In this document: positions 1 through 10,945 of the stretch, piece after piece
Numbering within the stretch: position 1 is the first letter of the stretch
Layout: every line of letters begins with the position of its first letter
Source of the DNA: Nematostella vectensis
Taxonomy: Eukaryota; Cnidaria; Anthozoa; Actiniaria; Edwardsiidae
Direction of reading: 5' to 3'
Assembly (NCBI RefSeq): GCF_932526225.1
Contig: NC_064037.1
Location: 17,400,471-17,460,470 of the forward strand
DNA: 60,000 nt
Notes under the pieces: generated by a model
Database searches by the model: none
Told to the model about the DNA's origin: nothing
The model's input: the letters and a program-made list of their open reading frames with translations, nothing else
Program-made: the position numbers and the translations under genes

Positions 1-1020
1 TAGAACAAATATGTTTTTTGTTCTAGGTAAAAAAAGTATTTATTGACATTACTAAGGATATTATTAACTAAACTATACTTGATAGACAACTGATACAGCA
101 AAATTAGCACACAAAAAAATATGCTTTGATTAACAGGGAAGGCTTTCAGGTGTGAAGGGAGGTCATATTTATTTATTTATTTGATTATGAGGATCAATTA
201 AAGTTCCTCACACAAAAAACTGGGTGCTATTTTATTCTCTTCAAAATTAAAAACAATAAACAAATACATATCAAATTCCTATACATTAATAAGTATATCA
301 GCAAATCACACTATTGTAGTGGATTTGAGGTAAAAATACTCAAAAGTACTCTGCCTGTACTGTCCCAATTCCTTTTACTTCTTTAAATTACTTTTCTTAA
401 CTTGCAAAGATAGGGCATTTTCTTATTCTTGTGTAAGTTTTAAAGTAAGCAATTCAAATATTGGAAAAATATCTTTATTAACCTTCTCTCTTGTGCTTTA
501 AAATGTAACTTTGCTAAGGGTGGATTGAAAGCACTCCAACATATTTGAAAACATTTTGAGTACATTATTTTATTATACAGTTAAGAACCACATATAATAA
601 CCTAGAATGAATCTGTTAACCTAAAATTATCAAATTAGAATCCTTTTTATAAGCATCTATTTAGCCTATAATTTGAAATAGGTTGAAACAGGAAAATTGA
701 TTTCTAAATAGTTTTAAATATGATCTTAAGGGATCATATAGGAGACCTGTTTTTGTTTTTTTTATGATTAACTTACTACCTCAATGAGTCATTGTAATAG
801 CAAGAGACTATTTATGAACATAAATAGCCTAAGTGTCACTAACCACACATTATACAAGAACCTGTCAGGCTAACTTGGAAAAAAACTAGGTTTTTTACTT
901 TTATAACTCTGGTTCATTTTTTTAGAACAATTTTTCCATTAAAATATTATCTTACTTTTTGTTACTTTATATGTGTTAATTTTTGATTACCTAAATTAAA
1001 TACCAATGCCTTATAGGTAC
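1..1020. other. AT-rich stretch, no gene seen
   Basis: This is AT-rich DNA with many short A and T runs and no long open frame on either strand. It could be intron or 3' flank of the minus-strand exons suggested at 1021-2205, but I see no further exon in it. Confidence 0.5.
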
Positions 1021-1085
1021 ATCCTGCCCAGGGTCATGCCTCTTAGCCAGCAGCTTGTGTCTCAGCTTGATTTCAGAATCTCTGG
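1021..1085 (-). CDS. Candidate internal or last exon, minus strand
   Basis: On the minus strand a segment follows an acceptor ending TTAATCTCAG and reads RDSEIKLRHKLLAKRHDPGQ, a charged and protein-like sequence. It either stops at a GTACCT donor or reads on to a stop near 988. It needs one base from the previous exon. Both minus-strand exon candidates upstream (2148-2205 and 5759-5870) end in exactly that phase, and both would give an alanine codon at the junction. I do not recognise the protein. A single 65-nt exon could be chance, so this is tentative. Confidence 0.35.
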
Positions 1086-1149
1086 CTGAGATTAACCTAA
1101 AGAAGTTTGGAGAAAAGCATTAAAGAAAAAAAACTGGTAATTTCCCTAC

Positions 1150-1259
1150 GATACAAATATTATACCACAAAAACCTAATTCATAAAACCTAAAACTAAAA
1201 ATAGGATACAAATATTATACCACAAAAACCTAATTCATAAAACCTAAAACTAAAAATAG
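1150..1259. repeat. Direct duplication, 55 bp x 2
   Basis: A 55-bp unit starting GATACAAATATTATACCAC is present twice head to tail with no differences that I can see. The identity suggests a recent duplication. Confidence 0.9.
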
Positions 1260-1734
1260 TCCCAACTAAAATTTGTTTAAATGATACCCATTACAGAAAA
1301 TGAACATATGAACTATGCTGTGCTGGACAACTTTATATTGTGACATGTGAAAAAAAAAAGTTTTTTAAGGTTTGTAAGAAAACTTTGAGGTACCCAGGGT
1401 TATTGAAAATATTGTAGGTGGTATCAAAACAAGGCATAATTTTAGGTAATAACAGATTTTCAAGGTCTTAATATGTATGTGCACATTTTTAAAAAAAAAA
1501 ATCAAAACAGAATTCCAGAATAGTTTATTTAAATTTCAAGTGTTTATCAAATATATGTTGTTTTTCACAAATTACTAATACTTAGGGTTTTAGGAAACCA
1601 GTTCTCTATTTCTTTCTCCAAAGAAAGCTGGGGTTTACCCAAGTAATTCATTTAAGCCTTGCTCATCTTTGTGAGAATTTGACCAATCATTTATTGAAAT
1701 GAATTAAAAATAACTTTTGGTTTTATTTCTAGTA

Positions 1735-1938
1735 TATCATACCTGTCAACCAAACTTGGAAAGAAATCTTGTGAAATCGGATGAAATACAGCAAATATGT
1801 GAAAAAAAAAGAGCCAATGCGGATGAATACAGAAAATGTATGAACATTCTCACAAAAAATTAGGTTTATGATGAGGTCCAAGATCTTGTGACAGAGTTGA
1901 CAGCTCTGGTAACTTATATTCAATTCATTCATGAATAG
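1735..1938 (+). pseudogene. Coding-like segment with one in-frame stop
   Basis: After an acceptor-like TTTATTTCTAG the plus strand reads about 67 codons of protein-like, charged sequence (including KSDEIQQICEKKRANADEYR and, later, VYDEVQDLVTELTAL). One TAG at 1861-1863 breaks the frame and a second stop closes it at 1936-1938. The composition stays protein-like on both sides of the first stop, which suggests a decayed exon or pseudogene fragment rather than chance. Alternatively the TAG is the true end of an exon-encoded C-terminus. No family was recognised. Confidence 0.25.
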
Positions 1939-2147
1939 TAGTTATAATTTTCCTATGATAGATGGTGAATGGCAGATTTAGAGATCGAATTTGATAAAAA
2001 CAGCCTAGAATATTTATTCCCTGAGGTAAGTACTTAAAGTATAAATTCAATTAAACAACGAAAAAGGTGTTCAAAGTTTGAAAAGAAAACAACTCCGAAA
2101 GATCGTTCCTCTAAGTAAGCTTACTTTAATACAATACGCTAACTTAC

Positions 2148-2205
2148 CTACGTCTCCCAGTGCAAGAACAAATACATAATAGCACTTGTCGGTGAAGGTG
2201 TCCAT
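2148..2205 (-). CDS. Candidate first coding exon, minus strand
   Basis: An ATG at 2205 opens 19 codons (MDTFTDKCYYVFVLALGDV) that end in a strong donor (GTAG|GTAAGT) in phase 1. Joining it to 1021-1085 keeps the frame. No acceptor-like sequence lies just upstream, so it looks like a starting exon. The peptide is short and unrecognised. It may be an alternative first exon to 5759-5870, which ends in the same phase. Confidence 0.4.
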
Positions 2206-2512
2206 AAAATTAGCTTGTTTTTTCTTTATCTTGTTGTTTACTCTGACATTTCAGCTGACCTTGACTCGAGCAAAAGACTTGGCTCTTCAAAACTTTCAAC
2301 CATGCTTTTACACAGTCTTTTGCGCATAATTAGACAAGTTCATATCCGTGGTTAGCATTCCCACGAATGATAGTTTTCAAGCACTTCTTTTTCGACAATT
2401 CTTGGCTTTTCTGCAGTCAGTTTTCGTGTGTTTTTGAGAGGGGCAGAAATACTCATCCGCCATACTGTTTTGCGCGCTCTGGAGGCCTGTGCCGAGGCAG
2501 ATCGCGGCTGAC

Positions 2513-2554
2513 TGGATGGATGGATGGATGGATGGATGGATGGATGGATGGATG
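2513..2554. repeat. (TGGA)n microsatellite
   Basis: About ten TGGA tetramers in a row. The flank GCAGATCGCGG plus a shorter TGGA run recurs at 2646-2677, so a roughly 150-bp segment around it looks duplicated. Confidence 0.95.
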
Positions 2555-2710
2555 GTTAACAGCGGTCATATCGCGACGCATGCGTAAGAGCAAAGTCAAA
2601 GCGTGGCTAATTTGCATTGATAAACACGGCTTTGACAAGCTTTATGGCAGATCGCGGATGGCTGGATGGATGGATGGCAGCTTGTGACAATGACGTCATT
2701 GACCACAATA

Positions 2711-2936
2711 ACTGAGTCGCCTAGTTATAGACCATTTCTATACCTATATAGACAAAAACTGAGTCGCCTAGTTATAGACCACTTCTATACCTATATAGAC
2801 AAAAACTGAGTCGCCTAGTTATAGACCATTTCTATACCTATATAGACAAAAACTGAGTCGCCTAGTTATAGACCATTTCTATTCCTATATAGACAAAAAC
2901 TGAGTCGCCTAGTTATAGACCATTTCTATACCTATG
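2711..2936. repeat. Minisatellite, 47-bp unit x 4.8
   Basis: The unit starts ACTGAGTCGCCTAGTTATAG and repeats at 2711, 2758, 2805, 2852 and 2899, with one or two substitutions between copies. The last copy is cut short at CTATACCTATG. Confidence 0.95.
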
Positions 2937-3303
2937 GGGCTCCGCGCTGGCTCCGCTATCAAAGCAATATTTTGCTGCTATCTGACCCTCGACATGTTTT
3001 TTTAGTATGTTCTTGAAACTTTTGTTAAATCTCAGGCTTGGCGTTCTTCTGAAAAGGTTCTTATTAAAAAGAAAGAGATATTTTTTCCAAAAAAGCTCTA
3101 TTAAAAATGTATTTTTCTCTCAAATCGAAAAGCCAATTTTCTTATAAATATTGGAACATTACTTTCCTTTTTATATGTAGCGCGTGTGCGTTAATAGATT
3201 CCCACTCTGGTTTATTTTATCCCAGTAAGCTTCAACATGTGATGATATACGTCAATTTTCCCAACTTCAATGAGTATACTCAGTTTATTTGTATTTTATT
3301 TGA

Positions 3304-3808
3304 CCGCGGTGATCCTAGAACCTAATCCCTCAGAACCTAATCAGAACCTAAAAACGGTCAGGGGGGTACTTAAAAAAAAAAAAATATATATATATATATA
3401 TATACCTTTTTAACGAGTAAAATCAGCTAGAATCGATGAAAAGGCATTATATAAATATGGTTTCCTGGATTATTTATAGCAACTTCTGTAATTTGTTTTG
3501 ATCCTAGACTAATGTCTGATTAGAATCCCCTGTCTGGTTTCTGGTTTTAGACGCTTGCAAATTCCTATGCAATACGCAAGGACAGCAATTATATGCATTT
3601 CTAAAACGTTTCTATACCGATTTGGCGCTTAGTTATTGCTAAGTTTTCAAACAGCAATCGTCTACTTTTGTACTTTTTGGCGCCGAAATAATGAATGCTG
3701 TGAACGGTGAAGACCACCCAAGTGGAAGTTATAAACTGGAATTGACCGGGATAAAATCAAATCATCCGAAGGAAGGCATAATTTTTGGACCAGTTTGTGA
3801 TCTGTTCA

Positions 3809-3882
<74 letters not shown>

Positions 3883-3902
3883 TGATGATGATGATGATGA
3901 TG

Positions 3903-3955
<53 letters not shown>

Positions 3956-4301
3956 CAAGAAAGAAAAAATAAATAAAGAAAAAAATGTTCCTACCAGCTG
4001 CTATTTATACGAACAAAATCCAAATTCGTTCCCCCGTATTTTTTATTCAGTTGTAGCTATGTGTATGTGTAGGATCGCCTTTTGAATATTTCACGTTAGT
4101 GATGACTGAAATAGAAATTTAGCCTAGATCCGCTTAATAGCGCAAAAATCGCTGTAAAAAATTACATTTTCAGCCCTACTCTATAATTCTATGCAGAAAA
4201 TAGGTAAAAAAAAATTATTAATAATTACACCCCCTTGCTATTAGGTTCTGTTTAGGTCCTGTTTAGGTTCTAAGAAATTTTCGGTTCTAGGATCACCACG
4301 G
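3304..4301. mobile_element. Non-autonomous element with terminal inverted repeats, about 1 kb
   Basis: The left end CCGCGGTGATCCTAGAACC is matched by the inverted right end (CCGTGGTGATCCTAGAACC on the other strand) with one mismatch. Inside both ends are several copies of the motif AGAACCTAA or close variants, also in inverted orientation. The interior has no transposase-like frame and carries a trinucleotide microsatellite. No clear target-site duplication was found, so the exact ends are uncertain. I infer a non-autonomous DNA transposon. Confidence 0.65.
3809..3955. repeat. Compound trinucleotide microsatellite (AAT, GAT, AAT)
   Basis: About 24 AAT units, then seven or eight GAT units, then about 17 AAT units. 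The interior block reads as poly-Asn/poly-Asp or poly-Met/poly-Ile in translation, which is an artefact of the repeat. It lies inside the 3304-4301 element. Confidence 0.95.
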
Positions 4302-5758
4302 TTTTTATTTGTTATTCTATTTTTCCAACAGTTTACATTGCGTCATTTCAAAAGATGTGAAGAATAGGGCGAAACCAAAGAGGAATACATCTATTAGCTG
4401 GTTAATAGATGTTGATAATTTTTTATCTAAAACCAGAACGAAAAAAAATGGTTGGTTAGTAATTTGAACCGTTTGCCGTTCTTGACAAGAGGCCTGTGGC
4501 AGTATTTCTGCTGGTTTCTGAAAATAAATCCAAGTCACAAATCTCTGAGTTTCATTTCGCCAGATATTCTGTCTCTCTGGGTAGAAAAGCCAAGGGTAGC
4601 TTGATTGTTATGCAAAGTACGCCGACGCTTGACGTGGCTTGGTCTCCTGCCTCACAGCACGATATTTTCCCATTCAAAATCTGAGTAAATACCCTCAGGC
4701 GAGACTTATATGTATGGAAATGCTACCTGATTGTGTTAGTGTTTTTTTCTCTCTAACGTTTAATCGAGGAGTCATTACAAATTGGCAAAGTTGATCGTTT
4801 TAAGTGCTAGTCAAGGCAAATACTTTGATAGAGCTTCCTATGTCATTTTCTACTTTTTTTTTAATACCAACTCTTTATCGTTGTTAACCTTTCATTCGGA
4901 TCCTTTTTTCGGGGGGGGGGGGGGGTAATTTTAGCTTAATGGTTCTGCAATCTACTCTTACAAAAGAGAACTTGCTTCCGTCGCACACTTATATCCAAAA
5001 ATTAAAGCTACAGCTATTTTCACCGTTTCAATTTACACCTTAAAAATAAATAAAAGGCAAAAAAGTTACGAATTTCGAATGCTACTTTTAATTTATAAAA
5101 AAATGGACATTTGCAAAACGTTTACCAGAAAGCCAAACACGAGGCCTGTGGAGAGCGCCTGTACCTATTTATTTTCATTTTCTTCAAATCGTTTAATGTA
5201 CGTCAGATTAATTAAGGTAACAGCTTGCCACATATAAGCCTAAATCGATTCTTTATTTTAAGAAGCCTGCCTATTCATTATAGACAGAAAAGGTTATATG
5301 TAAAGTTTTAAATGACATTGAGAGATTACACAGTGATGGTTTACCCCAGCCACTAAATGTCCACGCACTTTAATTAAATTCTAGGTGGAACAAATAGCAG
5401 ATAACCAAGCGAGCTCATGAAATATTCACTGATTTGATGCTAAAGTTGTCGCGATTCTTAGCTAACTGTAGAGTCTTGTGATTCGAAGGTTAGGAGTGTC
5501 ATCGCGATACGCCTATGTCAAGTCTTGTGATGTTTCCTTAGAACGCTCGTCTCCGCCTGTGGTCATGGTCGTTTAATATAAATTGCTTCCATGAACTTCC
5601 CTTTAATCTGTCTCCGCAAAAAAATACTCTTTCGTAGGCGATTTTGATGTACCGGCTCATCAGAATCTAGCGAATCAGGGCGCAAAATAAAATAATGTTC
5701 ACATGCAAAATGTGTTTCATATAAATGTATCCAACAATTATGAATGTATAGGCCTTAC
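4302..5758. other. No gene seen
   Basis: Mixed-composition DNA without a convincing exon. It holds a G-tract of about 15 bases at 4911-4925. Confidence 0.5.
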
Positions 5759-5870
5759 CCCAAGAAACAAACTCCGTCAATTCCAATACCCGTTTTGCAT
5801 TAGTTCCTCTTTCAACCGCTTGTCTTTCCCGCAATTCTGTCGCATAAATTTTGGCAATTTGAGGTATCAT
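5759..5870 (-). CDS. Candidate first coding exon, minus strand
   Basis: ATG at 5870 opens 37 codons rich in Glu, Arg and Ala (starting MIPQIAKIYATELRERQAVE) with helix-like composition. It ends in a good donor (TTGGG|GTAAGG) in phase 1. Codon use and the donor make this one of the better exon candidates in the first 10 kb. The next exon would lie at lower coordinates. The 1021-1085 segment fits in phase, but the distance (4.7 kb) and lack of a recognised family leave the link open. Confidence 0.45.
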
Positions 5871-6190
5871 AGGTGACGCCTTTTCATTTATTTCTTATAA
5901 GAGTAAACTTGGTACAGGGGTTAAATCTCTTTAATTCCGGTGATTTGGCTTTGAAACCCGATATATATATATTTTTTTGGGGAAAGGGAGCTGGTGATTT
6001 CCGCAGTCGTTTCACCCTTAATTGGCTATGTTTAATTCTTTTTTACATTTTACTTGACATTTTGCTAAATCTTATAGATATATTCAGGCGCCAAATGTAC
6101 TGATTGGAGTCGTCGGTCCTTGACAGATAAGTCAGCGGTTGTGGTTTGCGGTTACATATCATTTTCTCAAGCTTGTAACGATTAATTCAT

Positions 6191-7150
6191 CCTTCTATAG
6201 AGATACTACTCGCATGTATAGTTTACCCTTCTATAGAGATACTACTCGCATGTATGGTTTACCCTTCTATAGAGATACTATTCGCATGTATGGTTTACCC
6301 TTCTATAGAGATACTACTCGCATGTATAGTTTACCCTTCTATAGAGATACTACTCGCATGTATGGTTTACCCTTCTATAGAGATACTTCTCGCATGTATG
6401 GTTTACCCTTCTATAGAGATACTACTCGCATGTATGGTTTACCCTTCTATAGAGACACTACTCGCATGTATGGTTTACCCTTCTATAGAGATACTTCTCG
6501 CATGTATGGTTTACCCTTCTATAGAGATACTACTCGCATGTATGGTTTACCCTTCTATAGAGATACTACTCGCATGTATGGTTTACCCTTCTATAAAGAT
6601 ACTTCTCGCATGTATGGTTTACCCTTCTATAGAGATACTTCTCGCATGTATGGTTTACCCTTCTATAGAGATACTACTCGCATGTATTGTTTACCCTTCT
6701 ATAGAGACACTACTCGCATGTATGGTTTACCCTTCTATAGAGATACTACTCGCAAGTATAGTTTACCCTTCTATAGAGATACTACTCGCATGTATGTGGT
6801 TTACCCTTCTATAGAGATACTACTCGCATGTATGGTTTACCCTTCTATAGAGATACTACTCGCATGTATAGTTTACCCTTCTATAGAGATACTACTCGCG
6901 TGTAAAGTTTACCCTTCTATAGAGATACTACTCGCTGTATGGTTTACCCTTCTATAGAGATACTTCTCGGCATGTATGGTTTACCCTTCTATAGAGACAC
7001 TACTCGCATGTATGGTTTACCCTTCTATAGAGATACTACTCGCGTGTAAAGTTTACCCTTCTATAGAGATACTACTCGCATGTATGGTTTACCCTTCTAT
7101 AGAGATACTTCTCGCATGTATGGTTTACCCTTCTATAGAGATACTACTCG
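6191..7150. repeat. Minisatellite, 36-bp unit, about 27 copies
   Basis: The unit begins TTCTATAGAGATACTACTCG and ends GTTTACCC. Because 36 is a multiple of three, long spurious open frames with a 12-residue period run through it. The copies are very similar, differing mainly at ACTACT/ACTTCT and GTATGG/GTATAG. Small indels are concentrated in the last third. Confidence 0.97.
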
Positions 7151-7160
7151 TTAATCTGTT

Positions 7161-8330
7161 AAGTTAATCTGGTAGATTCCACTATGAACATGGCCTGCGT
7201 AGCGGCTAAAAACTACTTCACTTACAAGTTAATCTGGTAGATTCCACTATGAAGATGGCCTGCGTAGCGGCTAAAGACTACTTCACTTACAAGTTAATCT
7301 GGTAGATTCCACTATGAAGATGGCCTGCGTAGCGGCTAAAGACTACTTCACTTGCAAGTTAATCTGGTAGATTCCACTATGAAGATGGCCTGCGTAGCGG
7401 CTAAAGACTACTTCACTTAGAAGTTAATCTGGTAGATTCCACTATGAAGATGGCCTGCGTAGCGGCTAAAGACTACTTCACTTACAAGTTAATCTGGTAG
7501 ATTCCACTATGAAGATGGCCTGCGTAGCGGCTAAAGACTACTTCACTTGCAAGTTAATCTGGTAGATTCCACTATGAAGATGGCCTGCGTAGCGGCTAAA
7601 GACTACTTCACTTACAAGTTAATCTGGTAGATTCCACTATGAAGATGGCCTGCGTAGCGGCTAAAAACTACTTCACTTACAAGTTAATCTGGTAGATTCC
7701 ACTATGAAGATGGCCTGCGTAGCGGCTAAAGACTACTTCACTTACAAGTTAATCTGGTAGATTCCACTATGAAGATGGCCTGCGTAGCGGCTAAAGACTA
7801 CTTCACTTGCAAGTTAATCTGGTAGATTCCACTATGAAGATGGCCTGCGTAGCGGCTAAAGACTACTTCACTTAGAAGTTAATCTGGTAGATTCCACTAT
7901 GAAGATGGCCTGCGTAGCGGCTAAAGACTACTTCACTTACAAGTTAATCTGGTAGATTCCACTATGAAGATGGCCTGCGTAGCGGCTAAAGACTACTTCA
8001 CTTGCAAGTTAATCTGGTAGATTCCACTATGAAGATGGCCTGCGTAGCGGCTAAAGACTACTTCACTTACAAGTTAATCTGGTAGATTCTACTATGAAGA
8101 TGGCCTGCGTAGCGGCTAAAGACTACTTCACTTGCAAGTTAATCTGGTAGATTCCACTATGAAGATGGCCTGCGTAGCGGCTAAAGACTACTTCACTTAC
8201 AAGTTAATCTGGTAGATTCCACTATGAAGATGGCCTGCGTAGCGGCTAAAGACTACTTCACTTGCAAGTTAATCTGGTAGATTCCACTATGAAGATGGCC
8301 TGCGTAGCGGCTAAAGACTACTTCACTTAG
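7161..8330. repeat. Minisatellite, 65-bp unit x 18, with higher-order structure
   Basis: The unit begins AAGTTAATCTGGTAGATTCC and contains CTGCGTAGCGGC. It repeats 18 times at an exact 65-bp spacing. The final base pair of each unit varies (AC, GC or AG), and the order of variants in copies 1-7 is repeated in copies 8-14. That indicates a 455-bp higher-order duplication. It directly follows the 36-bp array with only about ten bases between them. Confidence 0.97.
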
Positions 8331-9440
8331 GTCTAAAGGTCTCCCTCTTCTTCGCTTGAGCCGCTACGCAGTGCACTATAAAGATTAATATGTTTACCTA
8401 AGGGTTTATTTTATTCCTTTTTAATTGGTCTCAAACGTCACAAAAGGCAGGCTTTTGACCTTGGAAAACGTTCCCCCCAAGAGCATGTTCTCCCCCCAAA
8501 GGCGCCGACATTCTTAGATACACAACCTTCTAATAATAATGTGTATATTCTAAGCCTGGCTAAAGAGGGTTCTCTTGAAGGAACTTAAGGGCGTCATTAC
8601 GATATTGGCACGGCGGGGAGAAAAGCGCGAGCTCCCGCTCACTCAAATTAAATTCAAGTTTACTTATGACATTTCTAGTCCTTTCGGGTAAAAGTAATCG
8701 AGCAGCCTAGATTTACTTCGTGCCAGTGTCGCACCTTCTGGTTCGGTTGAGGTTCCACCATAGACTGATCATAGACTGAGCGGTTTTTTTACATAAACGT
8801 TGGGTCGAGTTTCTCATTAATTCTATGTCGTGCCCAATTAACGACGCGATAGCGTCGTATTATCCGTCGAACTTCAAGAGCGGCACGATAAAGCCTAGTT
8901 TCCATATAGTCGTAACATTCCCTATCACCATCGGCAGTTAAAGGGGCTACCCCTTTAGACTTCTGCGTCTCTTAAAAAATATAATTTCCTATTACCGCGT
9001 CGCGAGTCGTGTATTTACATCGGGTGGCAAACCCTAAGCGACGGTTACGACACTTACACTAGCAAGCCGTTTAATCAAGACTTAACACGAACTTGCTATC
9101 GTTTCCTGTGAGGGTCGAGTGTTTTGATAGATATTTTAACTTCGGAATACTCTGACACATAATTTTGTTTCATTGTATTAATATTTTTTGCTGACGTTTT
9201 TAGCTAGAAAGAATTTGATAAATTAGGTCCCTCCCAACAACCCTGCGGCCAGATTAAACAACTGCCTAAAAATAGCATAAAAATAGCATTTGATTTGGAA
9301 TCCCCACACGTTCTCTTACGATTCTGTTTTTGTACGGTTCTTTAGGTATGTCATGCCTAGTAGAAAGCCCATAACCTTCGTAAACAATCTGTGCCAAATT
9401 TTCGGCTTTATACAAAAGCCTTTCTTATGGTGTCAAGCAT
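8331..9440. other. No gene seen
   Basis: Unique-looking DNA without a convincing exon. Just after the 65-bp array, GCCGCTACGCAG (8350-8361) is the reverse complement of part of the array unit. Confidence 0.5.
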
Positions 9441-9444
9441 CGTG

Positions 9445-10490
9445 CAATGGGTGTATTGGGGTAGATGTACAGAATATAGTTTGGGTGTATTGGGGAAGAT
9501 GTACATTATATGGTTCGGGTGTATTGGGGTAATGTATATATAGTTTGGGTGTATTGGGATAATGTGTATATAGTTTGGGTGTATTTGGGTAATGTATATA
9601 TGGTTTGGATGTATTGGGGTAGATGTATATATGGTTTGGATGTATTTGGGTAATGTATATATGGTTTGGATGTATTGGGGTAGATGTATATATGGTTTGG
9701 ATGTATTGGGGTGATGTATATATGGTTCGGGTGTATTGGGGTAGATGTGTATATGGTTCGGGTGTATTGGGGTAATGTATATATGGTTTGGGTGTATTGG
9801 GGTAATGTGTATATAGTTTGGGTGTATTGGGGTAATGTATATATAGTTTGGGTGTATTGGGTAATGTATATATGGTTTGGGTGTATTGGGGTAATGTGTA
9901 TATAGTTTGGGTGTATTGGGGTAATGTGTATATAGTTTGGGTGTATTTGGATAATGTATATATGGTTTGGATGTATTGGGGTAGATGTATATATAGTTTG
10001 GATGTATTTGGGTAATGTATATATGGTTTGGATGTATTGGGGTAGATGTATATATGGTTTGTATGTATTGGGGTAATGTATATATGGTTCGGGTGTATTA
10101 GGGTAGATGTGTATATGGTTCGGGTGTATTGGGTTAGATGTACATTATATGGTCTGGGTGTATTGGGGTAATGTGTATATAGTTTGGGTGTATTAGGGTA
10201 ATGTATATATAGTTTGGGTGTATTGGGGTAATGTATATATGGTTTGGGTGTGTTGGGGTAATGTGTATATAGTTTAGGTGTATTGGGGTAATGTATATAT
10301 AGTTTGGGTGTATTGGGGTAATGTATATATGGTTTGGGTGTATCGAGGTAATGTATATATGGTTTGGATGTATTGGGGTAATGTATATATGGTTTGGGTG
10401 TATTAGGGTAGATGTATATATGGTTCGGGTGTATTGGGGTAATGTATATATGGTTCGGGTGTATTGGGGTAGATGTATATGTAGATGTAT
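9445..10490. repeat. Minisatellite, mixed 30- and 33-bp units
   Basis: Units carry GTGTATTGGGGTAATG or GTGTATTGGGGTAGATG followed by TATATATGGTTTGG. The 3-bp insertion (GAT) separates the 30- and 33-bp forms. Both lengths are multiples of three, so the minus strand stays open for about 370 codons without being a gene. The strands are strongly biased, with G+T on the plus strand. Confidence 0.97.
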
Positions 10491-10639
10491 ATGTTTGTAT
10501 CTTCTGGAAATTGGCTCTAAAAGACCACTTACCTCCCCCCCCCCCAATTTCCAATACCTCCGCGGGGGGTATGGATTTTATCCGGAATTATACATTTTAA
10601 AAACGTTTTTTCTACAATATCAATTTTTAGCTTGATTTT

Positions 10640-10945
10640 GCTTCATTTCGCTAAGAGCGGGTGTACATGCCTAAAATTTCATTTGACTAAGAGCGTGTGT
10701 ACACGCCTTACATTTTATTTCGCTAATAGCGTGTATACACGCCTTACATTTTATTTCGCTAAGAGCGTGTGTACACGCCTTACATTTTATTTCGCTAAAG
10801 CGTGTGTACACGCCTTACATTTTATTTCGCTAAGAGCGTGTGTACATGCCTAAAATTTCATTATGTTAAGAGCGCGTGTACTCGCCTAACATTTCATTTC
10901 GACGCCTAATATTTCATTTCGCTAAGAGCGTGTTTACACGCGGTT
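10640..10945. repeat. Minisatellite, about 36-bp unit, 8 copies
   Basis: The unit is CGCTAAGAGCGTGTGTACAC followed by GCCTTACATTTTATTT. Each copy holds the small palindrome GTGTACAC. Copies at both edges are more diverged than the central ones. Confidence 0.9.

Noticed and set aside
1975-2026. Plus-strand ATG with 18 codons (MADLEIEFDKNSLEYLFPE) before a GTAAGT donor
   Set aside because: Attractive as a first exon, but it lies within a likely minus-strand intron and no partner exon was found downstream.
6139-6957. 272-codon open frame on the plus strand and a second overlapping frame
   Set aside because: Both are the 36-bp satellite in two frames; both being open at once shows that the frame is not selected.
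7161-8330. Possible CRISPR-like array
   Set aside because: There are no unique spacers between repeats; it is a plain tandem satellite in a eukaryotic genome.
9433-10554. 373-codon open frame on the minus strand
   Set aside because: It follows the 30/33-bp satellite; no non-repetitive coding sequence or splice signals.
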